Part shown: piece by piece, positions 1 to 6,724 of the stretch
How the letters are laid out: each line of letters begins with the position of its first letter
How positions within the stretch are numbered: position 1 is the stretch's first letter
Assembly: GCF_024171525.1 (NCBI RefSeq)
Contig: NZ_JALJZY010000021.1
Location: 1-41,503, forward strand
Direction of reading: 5' to 3'
DNA length: 41,503 nt
Source: Neisseriaceae bacterium HSC-16F19
GTDB taxonomy: Bacteria > Pseudomonadota > Gammaproteobacteria > Burkholderiales > Neisseriaceae
The notes under the pieces: model-generated
Database searches by the model: none
What the model saw: the letters and a program-made list of their open reading frames with translations, nothing else
What the model was told of the DNA's origin: nothing
Position numbers and translations under genes: made by a program

Positions 1-4
1 GCAT
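1..4 (-). CDS. 5' end of a minus-strand gene running off the left edge
   Basis: Read on the minus strand, positions 19-10 give AAGGAGGAAA, a near-perfect ribosome binding site, followed after five bases by ATG at 4-2. Only the start codon lies inside the window, so the product cannot be named. The start is inferred from the Shine-Dalgarno match alone. Confidence 0.5.
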
Positions 5-104
5 CGGTATTTCCTCCTTGTAAGGTCATACCGGTATTGTCGGTGTAAACGATGTCTTTAGGGTGTGATGTAAAGGATGTTATCAGGTTGTACCGGCATC
101 CGAG

Positions 105-311
105 TTCCCTCTCCCGCGGGAGAGGGTTAGGGAGAGGGCTGTGAACGGTTGCCTGCATCTTGAATGGCTTGCTGCAACAGCAAATACTTAGCCCTCTCCC
201 CAAACCCCTCTCCCACGGGCGAGGGGCTTACGTTGCCGACACTGTTTAAGCCGCCGGATGTCATCTGAAGATTTTCCTCGGAGAGCAATGCGCGTTCGCA
301 GGAATGACGGC
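105..311. repeat. composite intergenic repeat (GC-rich palindromes plus dRS3-like end)
   Basis: Two palindromic blocks of the CCCTCTCCC...GGGAGAGGG type (about 105-138 and 190-230) face each other. They are followed by a stretch (about 230-311) that matches, in reverse orientation and with scattered mismatches, the sequence at 24935-25015. Its end, GCGTTCGCAGGAATGACGGC, resembles half of a neisserial dRS3 repeat. A further palindrome at 320-342 (GTCGGCC...GACCTAC) belongs to the same type as 13650-13711. No gene is seen between 5 and 350. Confidence 0.6.
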
Positions 312-350
312 GGGTTTGTGTCGGCCCGGAGGACCGACCTACAGCTGTGT

Positions 351-1232
351 TCAGATGGCCACAGAAACCACACTTAGCCCGTCGGGGCTGGTTGCAATGG
401 CGTATAAACGATTATTTATCAGATACATTTGTTGGTTTGGGGTAATTTCAAACCCGCCAAAATCCACTTTGCCGAGTTCTTTGCCCGTGGCAGGGCAGAT
501 GAACACGGGTTTGTAATAGGCATCGGCAAGTAAAATACCCTTGGGCGTAAAGAAAAACCGCTCCGTACCGCCTGATTCATACTCCCACAGTACTTCGCCG
601 GTGTCGAGTTTGAGGGCATACATACGCCCGCCTTTGCCGTTGCCGTCGACACCGAAATACACAATACCGTCTTGTTCCACCACTTCGCTGTACAGATAAG
701 CTCTGAGCTTGGTTTTCCACAGTGTTTCTTTGCTGCCCTTCGGTTTGCATTCCATGACGAATGGCGATTTCATTTTTATTTGGCGTTCGCCAAATTCGTA
801 AATTTTGTTTTCATTGAAAATGTATTGTTCGGGCGCTGGAGCTTGGCCGATTTCTATCAGCCCCTTGTCGGTCAGCTCAATGATTTTGCCGATTTGTTTA
901 TCGTTTTTCCAGCGGACATATTTTTTGGTATTGATGAAGAAGCGTCCGTTTTCGATGTAGCAGTCGGCTTCTTGTTCGGCAAACAAATCTTTCATATTCT
1001 GAAAGGTGAGCAAAAATGCTTCCCGCTCGGAGCAGTCCGCCGAAAGCACGTCTGCCATAACAAACTTGGGTGGCACCTTGCCGTTTTTGTGTTCTTCCGG
1101 GGATATGGTCCCGAAACCAAAACCGAGCAGCACGACTTTTTCGCCCCAAGGATAAATGCCGGCAACGCCAAAACCCCGAAGCTGTAACTCTTCCCGCCAA
1201 ATAAGCTGTCCTACAGGCTGCGCTTGCTTCAT
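351..1232 (-). CDS. PQQ-like beta-propeller repeat protein, function unknown
   Basis: A 293-residue protein without a signal peptide. Near residues 205-225 it has a pattern typical of PQQ/beta-propeller (WD40-like) blades (MYALKLDTGEVLWEYESGG), with another partial blade after it (PATGKELGKVDFGGF). Only one or two blades are obvious, so it may be a partial or divergent propeller. No strong ribosome binding site precedes ATG 1232. It is separated from the gph-like gene by about 150 bases holding a DUS at 1352-1363. The substrate or partner is unknown. The product call rests on the repeat pattern only. Confidence 0.55.
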   Translation of the reverse strand: MKQAQPVGQLIWREELQLRGFGVAGIYPWGEKVVLLGFGFGTISPEEHKNGKVPPKFVMADVLSADCSEREAFLLTFQNMKDLFAEQEADCYIENGRFFINTKKYVRWKNDKQIGKIIELTDKGLIEIGQAPAPEQYIFNENKIYEFGERQIKMKSPFVMECKPKGSKETLWKTKLRAYLYSEVVEQDGIVYFGVDGNGKGGRMYALKLDTGEVLWEYESGGTERFFFTPKGILLADAYYKPVFICPATGKELGKVDFGGFEITPNQQMYLINNRLYAIATSPDGLSVVSVAI

Positions 1233-1383
1233 TGTATAAAATCCGATTTAAATTTTATTTAAAGGTGCGCCGAAATACGCTGCACTCTTAAATATGTGCT
1301 TCCATGTTTTTAAACTGCCACGCAATCATGCGTGGATATATTTGGTCTTTCAGGCTGCCTGAAAAACAAAAGGACAAGCCAAT

Positions 1384-2034
1384 TTAATCATGCCCCAACC
1401 ACTGCGCCAGTTCGCGCAAGCCGCCGAGCATGGCCGCGTGCGGTGCCTGTTGCAATTCGGCAGCGCTGTGGGCGCCGGTGGTCAGTGCCACGGCGGGGCT
1501 GCGGGCATTATAAGCCATGTTCAAATCGTGGGTGGTGTCGCCGATCACCAAGGCATCGGCCGGGCGCACGCCCAGTTCTTCACACAAAGACAAGACCATT
1601 TCCGGCTGCGGCTTGGCGGCGCATTCGTCCACCGTGCGTGTGGCGAGGAAGAAATCGCCGCTGCCGGTTTCCTGCATGGCCAAATCCAGACCGCGGCGGC
1701 CTTTGCCGGTGGCTACCGCCAGCCAGTGATGCTGCTTGAGCAGGTTCAATACCGGCAGGGCATCGTCAAACAGCCGCGTGGGGCTGCGGCGGGTGAAATA
1801 ATGGTTTTTATAGGCTTCAATCACCGCTTCGGTCTGCGCAGGGTTCAAGTCCGGCTGCAAACGGTAAACCGCTTCGCTGAGGCTCAAACCGATGATGTGC
1901 CGCACCGCCGCGGCGGTGGGCGGCGGCAGTTGTTGGGCGGCAAAAGCGTGCTGCACGCCTTCGACAATCTGGGCGGTGGAATCGGCCAGGGTGCCGTCCC
2001 AATCGAAAATCAGCAGGGCGTAATCGCGGCGCAT
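1384..2034 (-). CDS. gph: HAD-superfamily hydrolase, phosphoglycolate phosphatase-like
   Basis: A 216-residue HAD phosphatase of subfamily IA. Motif I is DWDGT with nucleophile Asp11 and Asp13. Motif II is Thr109 (ATGK), motif III is Lys141 (KPQPEM) and motif IV is GDTTHD with Asp166 and Asp170. All catalytic residues are present and the length is normal for Gph-type enzymes, which hydrolyse 2-phosphoglycolate in the cytoplasm. HAD specificity is hard to read from sequence; pyrophosphatase or another sugar phosphatase activity is possible. Its ATG overlaps the stop of the upstream paiB-like gene by one base (TGATG), implying translational coupling. It ends the minus-strand run. Confidence 0.7.
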   Translation of the reverse strand: MRRDYALLIFDWDGTLADSTAQIVEGVQHAFAAQQLPPPTAAAVRHIIGLSLSEAVYRLQPDLNPAQTEAVIEAYKNHYFTRRSPTRLFDDALPVLNLLKQHHWLAVATGKGRRGLDLAMQETGSGDFFLATRTVDECAAKPQPEMVLSLCEELGVRPADALVIGDTTHDLNMAYNARSPAVALTTGAHSAAELQQAPHAAMLGGLRELAQWLGHD

Positions 2035-2690
2035 CAGGCTTGTTTCTCCGTATCTTGCGGGCCGAATTGCGTTACCAGCGCAGCCATACGCGCGGCGGCC
2101 CCGTTGTTGGCGGCGTTCAAACCGGCGACCACACCGGCGCGGTTGGCGGCGCTCTGGTTCTGGCTCAGCTTGTATTTGCCTTCTACGCTGTTCACCGTGA
2201 TTTCAAAACAGACTATGGCGCGGCACAGGGCGGAGAGATAATCCGCCGGGGCATCCGCCAGTGACCACGGTTGCGGTTGTAGGGCTTCGTGCTGAGCGGT
2301 CAGATCGGCAAGCAGGCCCAACATGGCGGCTTCGCCTTCCACAATATTGAGCGGCCCGCGCAGGTGTACGGCTTGGTAATTCCAGGTCGGTACTTCTTTA
2401 TGGTGTTGCGCCTTGCTCGGATACCAGTTGGGGCTGATGTAATGACCTGCGTCTTGGAAAATCACCAGCGCTTCCTGTTCGGGCAGCCTGCTTTTCCAAA
2501 TCGGATTGGCACGGGCAAAATGGCCGCGCAACACGCCGTATTCCGTGCCCTTGTCCTGCCAGAAAAGCGGAATATGGGCGGCATCTACGCCGTCTGAGGT
2601 GTGCAATACAATGGTAGCCAGCGGATGAGCCGCGGCAAACTGCCTGAGTTCGGCCATACCGGTTTGTTTGAATTTGCTGGGGGTATACAT
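2034..2690 (-). CDS. PaiB-like FMN-binding protein (FMN_bind_2 family)
   Basis: A 218-residue protein beginning MYTPSKFKQ. It has the split-barrel FMN-binding features of the PaiB family: the N-terminal MYxPxxF, the central HIPLF, GHFARANP and ISPNWY segments, and VPTWNYQAVHLRG. ATG 2690 is preferred over an in-frame ATG at 2756 because AAGGA lies just upstream and the family begins at this point. PaiB was named as a negative regulator of protease production and sporulation in Bacillus; in Proteobacteria the role is uncertain and a flavin- or heme-binding enzyme function is possible. It is coupled to the HAD gene downstream. Confidence 0.8.
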   Translation of the reverse strand: MYTPSKFKQTGMAELRQFAAAHPLATIVLHTSDGVDAAHIPLFWQDKGTEYGVLRGHFARANPIWKSRLPEQEALVIFQDAGHYISPNWYPSKAQHHKEVPTWNYQAVHLRGPLNIVEGEAAMLGLLADLTAQHEALQPQPWSLADAPADYLSALCRAIVCFEITVNSVEGKYKLSQNQSAANRAGVVAGLNAANNGAAARMAALVTQFGPQDTEKQA

Positions 2691-2743
2691 GGTGTGTTCC
2701 TTGTGTGGGTTTCGGCCCGACTTGATGCCGGGCGGTTTGCGGT

Positions 2744-3223
2744 TCAAGGAGGGCAATGGGCGGCATGGTAGGCTGCGGGGGCGGCCAAATCGCTACTAGG
2801 GCCGAATAGGTGCAGCATAAACAGGGAAACGGCGGTGACCGACAGCAGCAACAAAACCGCGATGGCCATATCCCGCCCGGCACGCCGTTGCGCGGCAGCG
2901 CCGTAAGCATAGCGCACACCGGCCAGCCATACTTTGCTGCCCGGTGGCGGATATTGGCCGGTACGCAGGGCCTGCCAAGCGCGGCGGCCGCGGTAAGCCA
3001 GCGCCCAAATGCCCGTCAGCAGCGGCGGTGTGGCGAGCAGGCCGTAATACAGCCAGCTCAAACCGTGCGGGTGGCACAGCCAAAACGGTTGTTGCATCAG
3101 CCAGGGCATGATCCGCTCCAGCGCCCATAGCGCAATCACCGCCGCAGCCATGAAGCCGAGGCGGAAGGCAATCGCGTATTGCGGTGCGTATTGGGGGTTT
3201 TCAGGCAGCATGTCCGGTTTCAT
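2744..3223 (-). CDS. small three-helix membrane protein, tandem paralogue 1
   Basis: A 159-residue hydrophobic protein, the last of three adjacent homologues. Shared signatures are LPENPQYAP near the N-terminus, GLSWLYYG before the second helix, GQYPPPGSKV and VRYAYG in the middle loop, and a Cys close to the C-terminus (HCPP). About three transmembrane segments are visible (near residues 17-37, 55-75 and 112-135). The start at 3223 (MKPD) is chosen by alignment with MQPD and MKPK of its neighbours; an ATG two codons upstream (3229) is also possible. The family is not recognised and no catalytic motif is evident. It lies eight bases after paralogue 2. Confidence 0.7.
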   Translation of the reverse strand: MKPDMLPENPQYAPQYAIAFRLGFMAAAVIALWALERIMPWLMQQPFWLCHPHGLSWLYYGLLATPPLLTGIWALAYRGRRAWQALRTGQYPPPGSKVWLAGVRYAYGAAAQRRAGRDMAIAVLLLLSVTAVSLFMLHLFGPSSDLAAPAAYHAAHCPP

Positions 3224-3231
3224 CAGCATGT

Positions 3232-3714
3232 TCAGTCTTGTGTGCAGTGCTTGGTGCGCATTTCCGCTGCGGCAGCGTCGATTTGATTGGCAGGAAGGTG
3301 ATGCAAATGCCATGCCTCACCCGCCGCTGCCATCAGGCACAGGGCCGCCAGAAGCAGGGCGTATATGCCACGCCATTGTGCGGGGCGGCCGTAGTGGTAA
3401 CGGACTTTGCCGATCCATACTTTTTGACCCGGAGGCGGGTATTGACGATGGCGGATGGCACGCCAGGACGAAGGGCCGAGCGCCGCCAAAATCAGCACTG
3501 ACAGCAGCAAAGGTGTGCCGACCGCTTGGCCGTATATCATCCAGACCGGGCCGTCGGGCAGGCAAATCCACGCCGCTGCGTGATGGCGCAACCACACAAT
3601 CAGCAGATGCACGGTAGCCAGCAGGAGTATGGTCGCGGCGGCCACAGCCAAGCGCATGCGTTGCGAATATTGCGGCGCGTATTCGGGGTTTTCAGGCAGC
3701 TTGTCGGGTTGCAT
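3232..3714 (-). CDS. small three-helix membrane protein, tandem paralogue 2
   Basis: A 160-residue membrane protein homologous to both flanking genes. It begins MQPDKLPENPEYAPQYS, carries RHRQYPPPGQKVW and VRYHYG in the loop between helices two and three, and ends with HCTQD. The C-terminal tail after helix three is polar. It starts ten bases after paralogue 3, so the three genes look like one transcript. The codons for LPEN form a near-exact DUS (AAGCTGCCTGAA). Function is unknown; the fixed PPPG loop and terminal Cys are the best clues. Confidence 0.7.
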   Translation of the reverse strand: MQPDKLPENPEYAPQYSQRMRLAVAAATILLLATVHLLIVWLRHHAAAWICLPDGPVWMIYGQAVGTPLLLSVLILAALGPSSWRAIRHRQYPPPGQKVWIGKVRYHYGRPAQWRGIYALLLAALCLMAAAGEAWHLHHLPANQIDAAAAEMRTKHCTQD

Positions 3715-3724
3715 AAATGTCGTT

Positions 3725-4210
3725 TTAATCGTCAGTACAAGGTTGGTTCAGCCGCTCCGCCGCGGTGGAGGCCAGTTTGTCGCCGTAGGTATGGTGTACA
3801 TACACCGCCCCGGCCGCAGACATCACCAGCAGCAGCGCCACGATGGCCAACAGCCCGTAGCCGGTGAGTTGCGCGCTTAAGCCGTAGCGGTAGCGTATGC
3901 GCGGCAGCAGGACTGTTTGCCCCGGCGGAGGATACTGGCGATGGCGGATGGCCAACACCGCGATGCGGCCGAACAAGGCCAATGCAGACAAGCCGAACAA
4001 CAGCGGCAGGCCGCTGTATAAGCCGTACAGCAGCCACGCCGGGCCATGCGGATCACAGGCCAAAAATGAAGTATGGCGCATCCACGGGAAAAGCCCGCGG
4101 TCGATCAGTAAGAACAGGGCAATCAATACCGCCACGGTGATTAAAGTACGTGGCAGGGAATGCATGGGGGCGTATTTGGGGTTTTCAGGCAGCTTGGACT
4201 TGGGTTTCAT
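3725..4210 (-). CDS. small three-helix membrane protein, tandem paralogue 3
   Basis: A 161-residue membrane protein, first of the tandem set in transcription order. It begins MKPKSKLPENPKYAP, has HGPAWLLYG at the start of helix two, RHRQYPPPGQTV and IRYRYG in the central loop, and PCTDD at the end. Three hydrophobic segments are visible. It follows the EF-hand gene by seven bases. The family is not recognised. Divergence among the three copies is considerable outside the motifs, so the triplication is not recent. Confidence 0.7.
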   Translation of the reverse strand: MKPKSKLPENPKYAPMHSLPRTLITVAVLIALFLLIDRGLFPWMRHTSFLACDPHGPAWLLYGLYSGLPLLFGLSALALFGRIAVLAIRHRQYPPPGQTVLLPRIRYRYGLSAQLTGYGLLAIVALLLVMSAAGAVYVHHTYGDKLASTAAERLNQPCTDD

Positions 4211-4217
4211 AATGGGA

Positions 4218-4529
4218 TCAATGCGGCCAGCGGCCGATTTCTTCTAAAAATGTGTCGCTGTAATGAATGTCTGCCAGCTTATCGCTACTATCAAGATAGC
4301 CGTTGCGGTTGCGGTCCAGTTTGTGGAAGGTGGCGCGGTCGATGGCCAATGTCCAACGCAGATGCTTTGGGCTCTGCCCGCGGATGGCCAGAAACTCCGA
4401 CAGGCTTAAGCGCTGGTCCTGATTGCGGTCGAATTGGCGGATAAAGGCTTCTGCCGGTGTGGGAATATCCAGTGCATAAGCGGGCAGGGCGGCGGCGAGT
4501 AACAGATAGAGCGGGATGCGAGGGTTCAT
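4218..4529 (-). CDS. secreted EF-hand domain protein
   Basis: A 103-residue protein with an N-terminal signal peptide (about residues 1-19, cleavage near AYA-LD). Two EF-hand-like calcium loops follow: DRNQDQRLSLSEF and DRNRNGYLDSSD. Each has the Asp-x-Asn-x-Asp/Asn pattern, though the second ends in Asp rather than Glu at position 12. It is probably periplasmic and could bind calcium. It lies six bases after the NADAR gene and seven before the membrane-protein triplet, suggesting a shared transcript. No binding partner can be inferred from sequence. Confidence 0.75.
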   Translation of the reverse strand: MNPRIPLYLLLAAALPAYALDIPTPAEAFIRQFDRNQDQRLSLSEFLAIRGQSPKHLRWTLAIDRATFHKLDRNRNGYLDSSDKLADIHYSDTFLEEIGRWPH

Positions 4530-4535
4530 AGGTGA

Positions 4536-5108
4536 TTATTCTGTCGGTTTCAGGCTGCCTGAAAAGGCATCCCGTACTTTCATCAGGGCAAAACCAAGTA
4601 AGTTAAGACCTTGCCATTGCAGGGGATTGGCTGCCCGAGGGTCGTCTTTGGCCAGTCCGATACCCCAGATGCTGTCTACCGGGCTGGCTTCTGCCAGAAT
4701 GCGTTTGCCGGTTTGCATCAAAAAATCACGCAAATCGGGATGTTGTGCAAACTTGGCCTGATTGCCGCGGCAGACAATATCGAAACGGTGTGTATTCCAA
4801 ATTTCATCCCGAAAACCGCTAATCTGCCGTCCCAAGGCTTTGGCTTGTGCCGGACTGCCTGCCCGCAGAATTTGGCGGTGGATTTCCTGCGCACCAAAGA
4901 GCCGTGCTTTTTCCGCCATCATGTAATGTTCGGCGGTGGGATAGCGTATACCTTCAAGCACAAACGGCGCAGGAAACCATTGACTGAATGCGGCAGCATC
5001 AATCACCCCGGTTTGCCGTGGCGTGTGGCCCCAAAAATAGATGTATTTCAGCTTGGTTTTACGCCGATAAGCGGCTTGCAGGGCGGGTAAGTCGTAAATT
5101 GGGCTCAT
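4536..5108 (-). CDS. NADAR/YbiA-like N-glycosidase family protein
   Basis: A 190-residue NADAR (YbiA, DUF1768) protein. Visible family features are YFWGHTP at residues 24-30, FSQWFPAPF, the YPTAEHYMMAEKARLFG helix, and the C-terminal IWGIGLAKDDPRAANPLQWQGLNLLG. YbiA proteins hydrolyse the N-glycosidic bond of early riboflavin-pathway intermediates; other NADAR members act on ADP-ribosylated substrates. Which applies here cannot be told. The last residues (FSGSLKPTE) are encoded by an inserted DUS at 4552-4563. It starts eleven bases downstream of rluC. Confidence 0.85.
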   Translation of the reverse strand: MSPIYDLPALQAAYRRKTKLKYIYFWGHTPRQTGVIDAAAFSQWFPAPFVLEGIRYPTAEHYMMAEKARLFGAQEIHRQILRAGSPAQAKALGRQISGFRDEIWNTHRFDIVCRGNQAKFAQHPDLRDFLMQTGKRILAEASPVDSIWGIGLAKDDPRAANPLQWQGLNLLGFALMKVRDAFSGSLKPTE

Positions 5109-5119
5109 GAATGCAACTT

Positions 5120-6091
5120 TCAGGCAGCCTGCAATATATCCAAGATATTCTGCAACTCCGGCGGCAGCGGCGCCTCCAGCTTGAGGCGATCGCCGCTTAA
5201 GGGGTGGTCCAGTTCCAGCCGCGCGGCGTGCAGAAACATGCGTTTGAGGCCGAGTTTGTGCAGGCGTTTGTTGGCGGTGTAGTCGCCGTAGCGCTCGTCC
5301 CCGGCGATGGGGCAGTGTTGCGACTGCATATGCACGCGGATTTGGTGGGTGCGGCCGGTTTTCAAAGTGGCTTCCACCAGGCTCAGCTGTGACAGGCCGA
5401 CATTGTGCAGCAGGCTGCCTGAAAAGTGATTTAATACCCGAAACACAGTGTGTGCGCTTTGACCGTCGGCATCCACGCGCACCATTTTTTCGCCTTGTGC
5501 GCCGGTGTATTTCACCAGAGGTGCGCGCACATGGCGGTTTTCAGGCAGCCATTGGCCCACGCCGAGCGCCAGATAGACTTTTTTCGGGTGGTCGTTGCGC
5601 AGCATTTCGTGCAGCTTCACCAGGGCACTGCGTTTTTTGGCAATCATCAGCAGGCCGCTGGTGTCTTTGTCGAGGCGGTGCGCCAATTCCAGATAACGCG
5701 CTTCGGGGCGGGCGCGGCGCAATTGTTCGATAACGCCGAAACTGACCCCGCTGCCGCCGTGCACCGCCACGCCGGCCGGTTTGTTGATGACCAGCAAGGC
5801 TTCGTCTTCATACACAATATCAAAATCGCGCGCCGGTACGGCGACTGCGGCGGCAGGCGCTTTGTGGGCGATGCGCACCGGCGGGATGCGCAGCACATCG
5901 CCTGCACTCAGGCGGTCGGTGCCGTGGCAGCGTTTTTTGTTGAGGCGCACTTCACCGGCGCGGATGATGCGCTGCACATGGCTTTTGGGCACGCCTTTGA
6001 GGATTTTGAACAAATAATTGTCCAAGCGCTGCCCGGCTTCCTCGGCAGTGATGGTGACAAAGTTTACGTTTTCTTTGCTAATCGGGGTCAT
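5120..6091 (-). CDS. rluC: 23S rRNA pseudouridine synthase RluC
   Basis: A 323-residue RluA-family pseudouridine synthase closely similar to E. coli RluC, which modifies 23S rRNA at U955, U2504 and U2580. An S4 domain comes first (GQRLDNYLFKILKGVPKSHVQRIIRAGEVRLNKKR, in pieces). The catalytic block follows with HRLDKDTSGLL (catalytic Asp) and later GRTHQIRVH and GDERYGD. ATG 6091 is chosen because the protein then begins like E. coli RluC; the frame stays open to 6403. A DUS at 5412-5423 adds HFSGSLLH in a variable region, and the stop codon lies inside another DUS at 5119-5130. It diverges from rne, as in enterics. Confidence 0.95.
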   Translation of the reverse strand: MTPISKENVNFVTITAEEAGQRLDNYLFKILKGVPKSHVQRIIRAGEVRLNKKRCHGTDRLSAGDVLRIPPVRIAHKAPAAAVAVPARDFDIVYEDEALLVINKPAGVAVHGGSGVSFGVIEQLRRARPEARYLELAHRLDKDTSGLLMIAKKRSALVKLHEMLRNDHPKKVYLALGVGQWLPENRHVRAPLVKYTGAQGEKMVRVDADGQSAHTVFRVLNHFSGSLLHNVGLSQLSLVEATLKTGRTHQIRVHMQSQHCPIAGDERYGDYTANKRLHKLGLKRMFLHAARLELDHPLSGDRLKLEAPLPPELQNILDILQAA

Positions 6092-6724
6092 CTTACTTAT
6101 AATTCGGACGTTTTGCCGCGCGGGCAGTCTGACAGCAGGCTGCCTGAAAAAACAGGCAAACAAGTGCCGCAGAATCCGGTTTGATGCTGCGGCTTTACAA
6201 TGAAGCATACTAACGTATTTACAGAAAAAACGCACTGAATCCCGAGCGGATTTCCCCCGAACGCGCAAGCCGTGCGCTCGGGGCGGGTGATTAAGTTTGA
6301 CCCCTGCGGACGGTGTTGGCCGGATGTAAGACGCAGTGTGGGGATGGCGGCAATGATGGCCGTCCGCACAGCGCGCAGCCCAAGGACGCAACGCCGCCGC
6401 CATTGTTTACAAGAAGATTACGGCTACCGTTTTTGAACGGTGGCATGGATACAAATGCAGGCCGAAACGTGCCTGCCTGTGGCTTACGATACCCGTGCCG
6501 ACGCATTGTTTCGGCTAAGGGATTAATATATTGATTGGTTTGGAAAGACAAGTCTTTCCTGTTGCCCTTGTCCTGCCGCCGTCCCGATTTTCGGGTGCTG
6601 CCCCGTGCCGCGCCCCTGTTCTTTCTATAACTTCTTTAAGCTGTCGGTAGCGCTTGTGAGCGCATACCGAGGTGTCAAAAACTGATTGCGCACCGCCTCG
6701 TACCAGTGTCGAAACGAGGTGTTT
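6092..6724 (+). promoter_or_regulatory. rluC-rne intergenic region with structured rne leader
   Basis: No gene is seen here. Several hairpins can be drawn on the rne side. CCCGAGCG (6241-6248) pairs with CGCTCGGG (6275-6282). ACCGTT/AACGGT closes a tetraloop at 6426-6441. GCCGAAAC (6461-6468) pairs with GTTTCGGC (6508-6515). GGAAAGAC/GTCTTTCC forms a palindrome at 6541-6558. A bulged 11-pair hairpin spans 6644-6670. CCTCGT (6696-6701) pairs with ACGAGG (6714-6719), covering the Shine-Dalgarno. E. coli rne has a long leader through which RNase E represses its own synthesis; the same is inferred here. A DUS lies at 6137-6148. Confidence 0.6.

Noticed and set aside
6092..6403. N-terminal extension of rluC to 6403
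   Set aside because: The added residues resemble no RluC N-terminus and lie in the divergent control region.
6686..6724. Upstream in-frame start for rne
   Set aside because: The family start MKRMLFN at 6725 has its own GAGGTG site; the upstream codons lie in the leader hairpin region.
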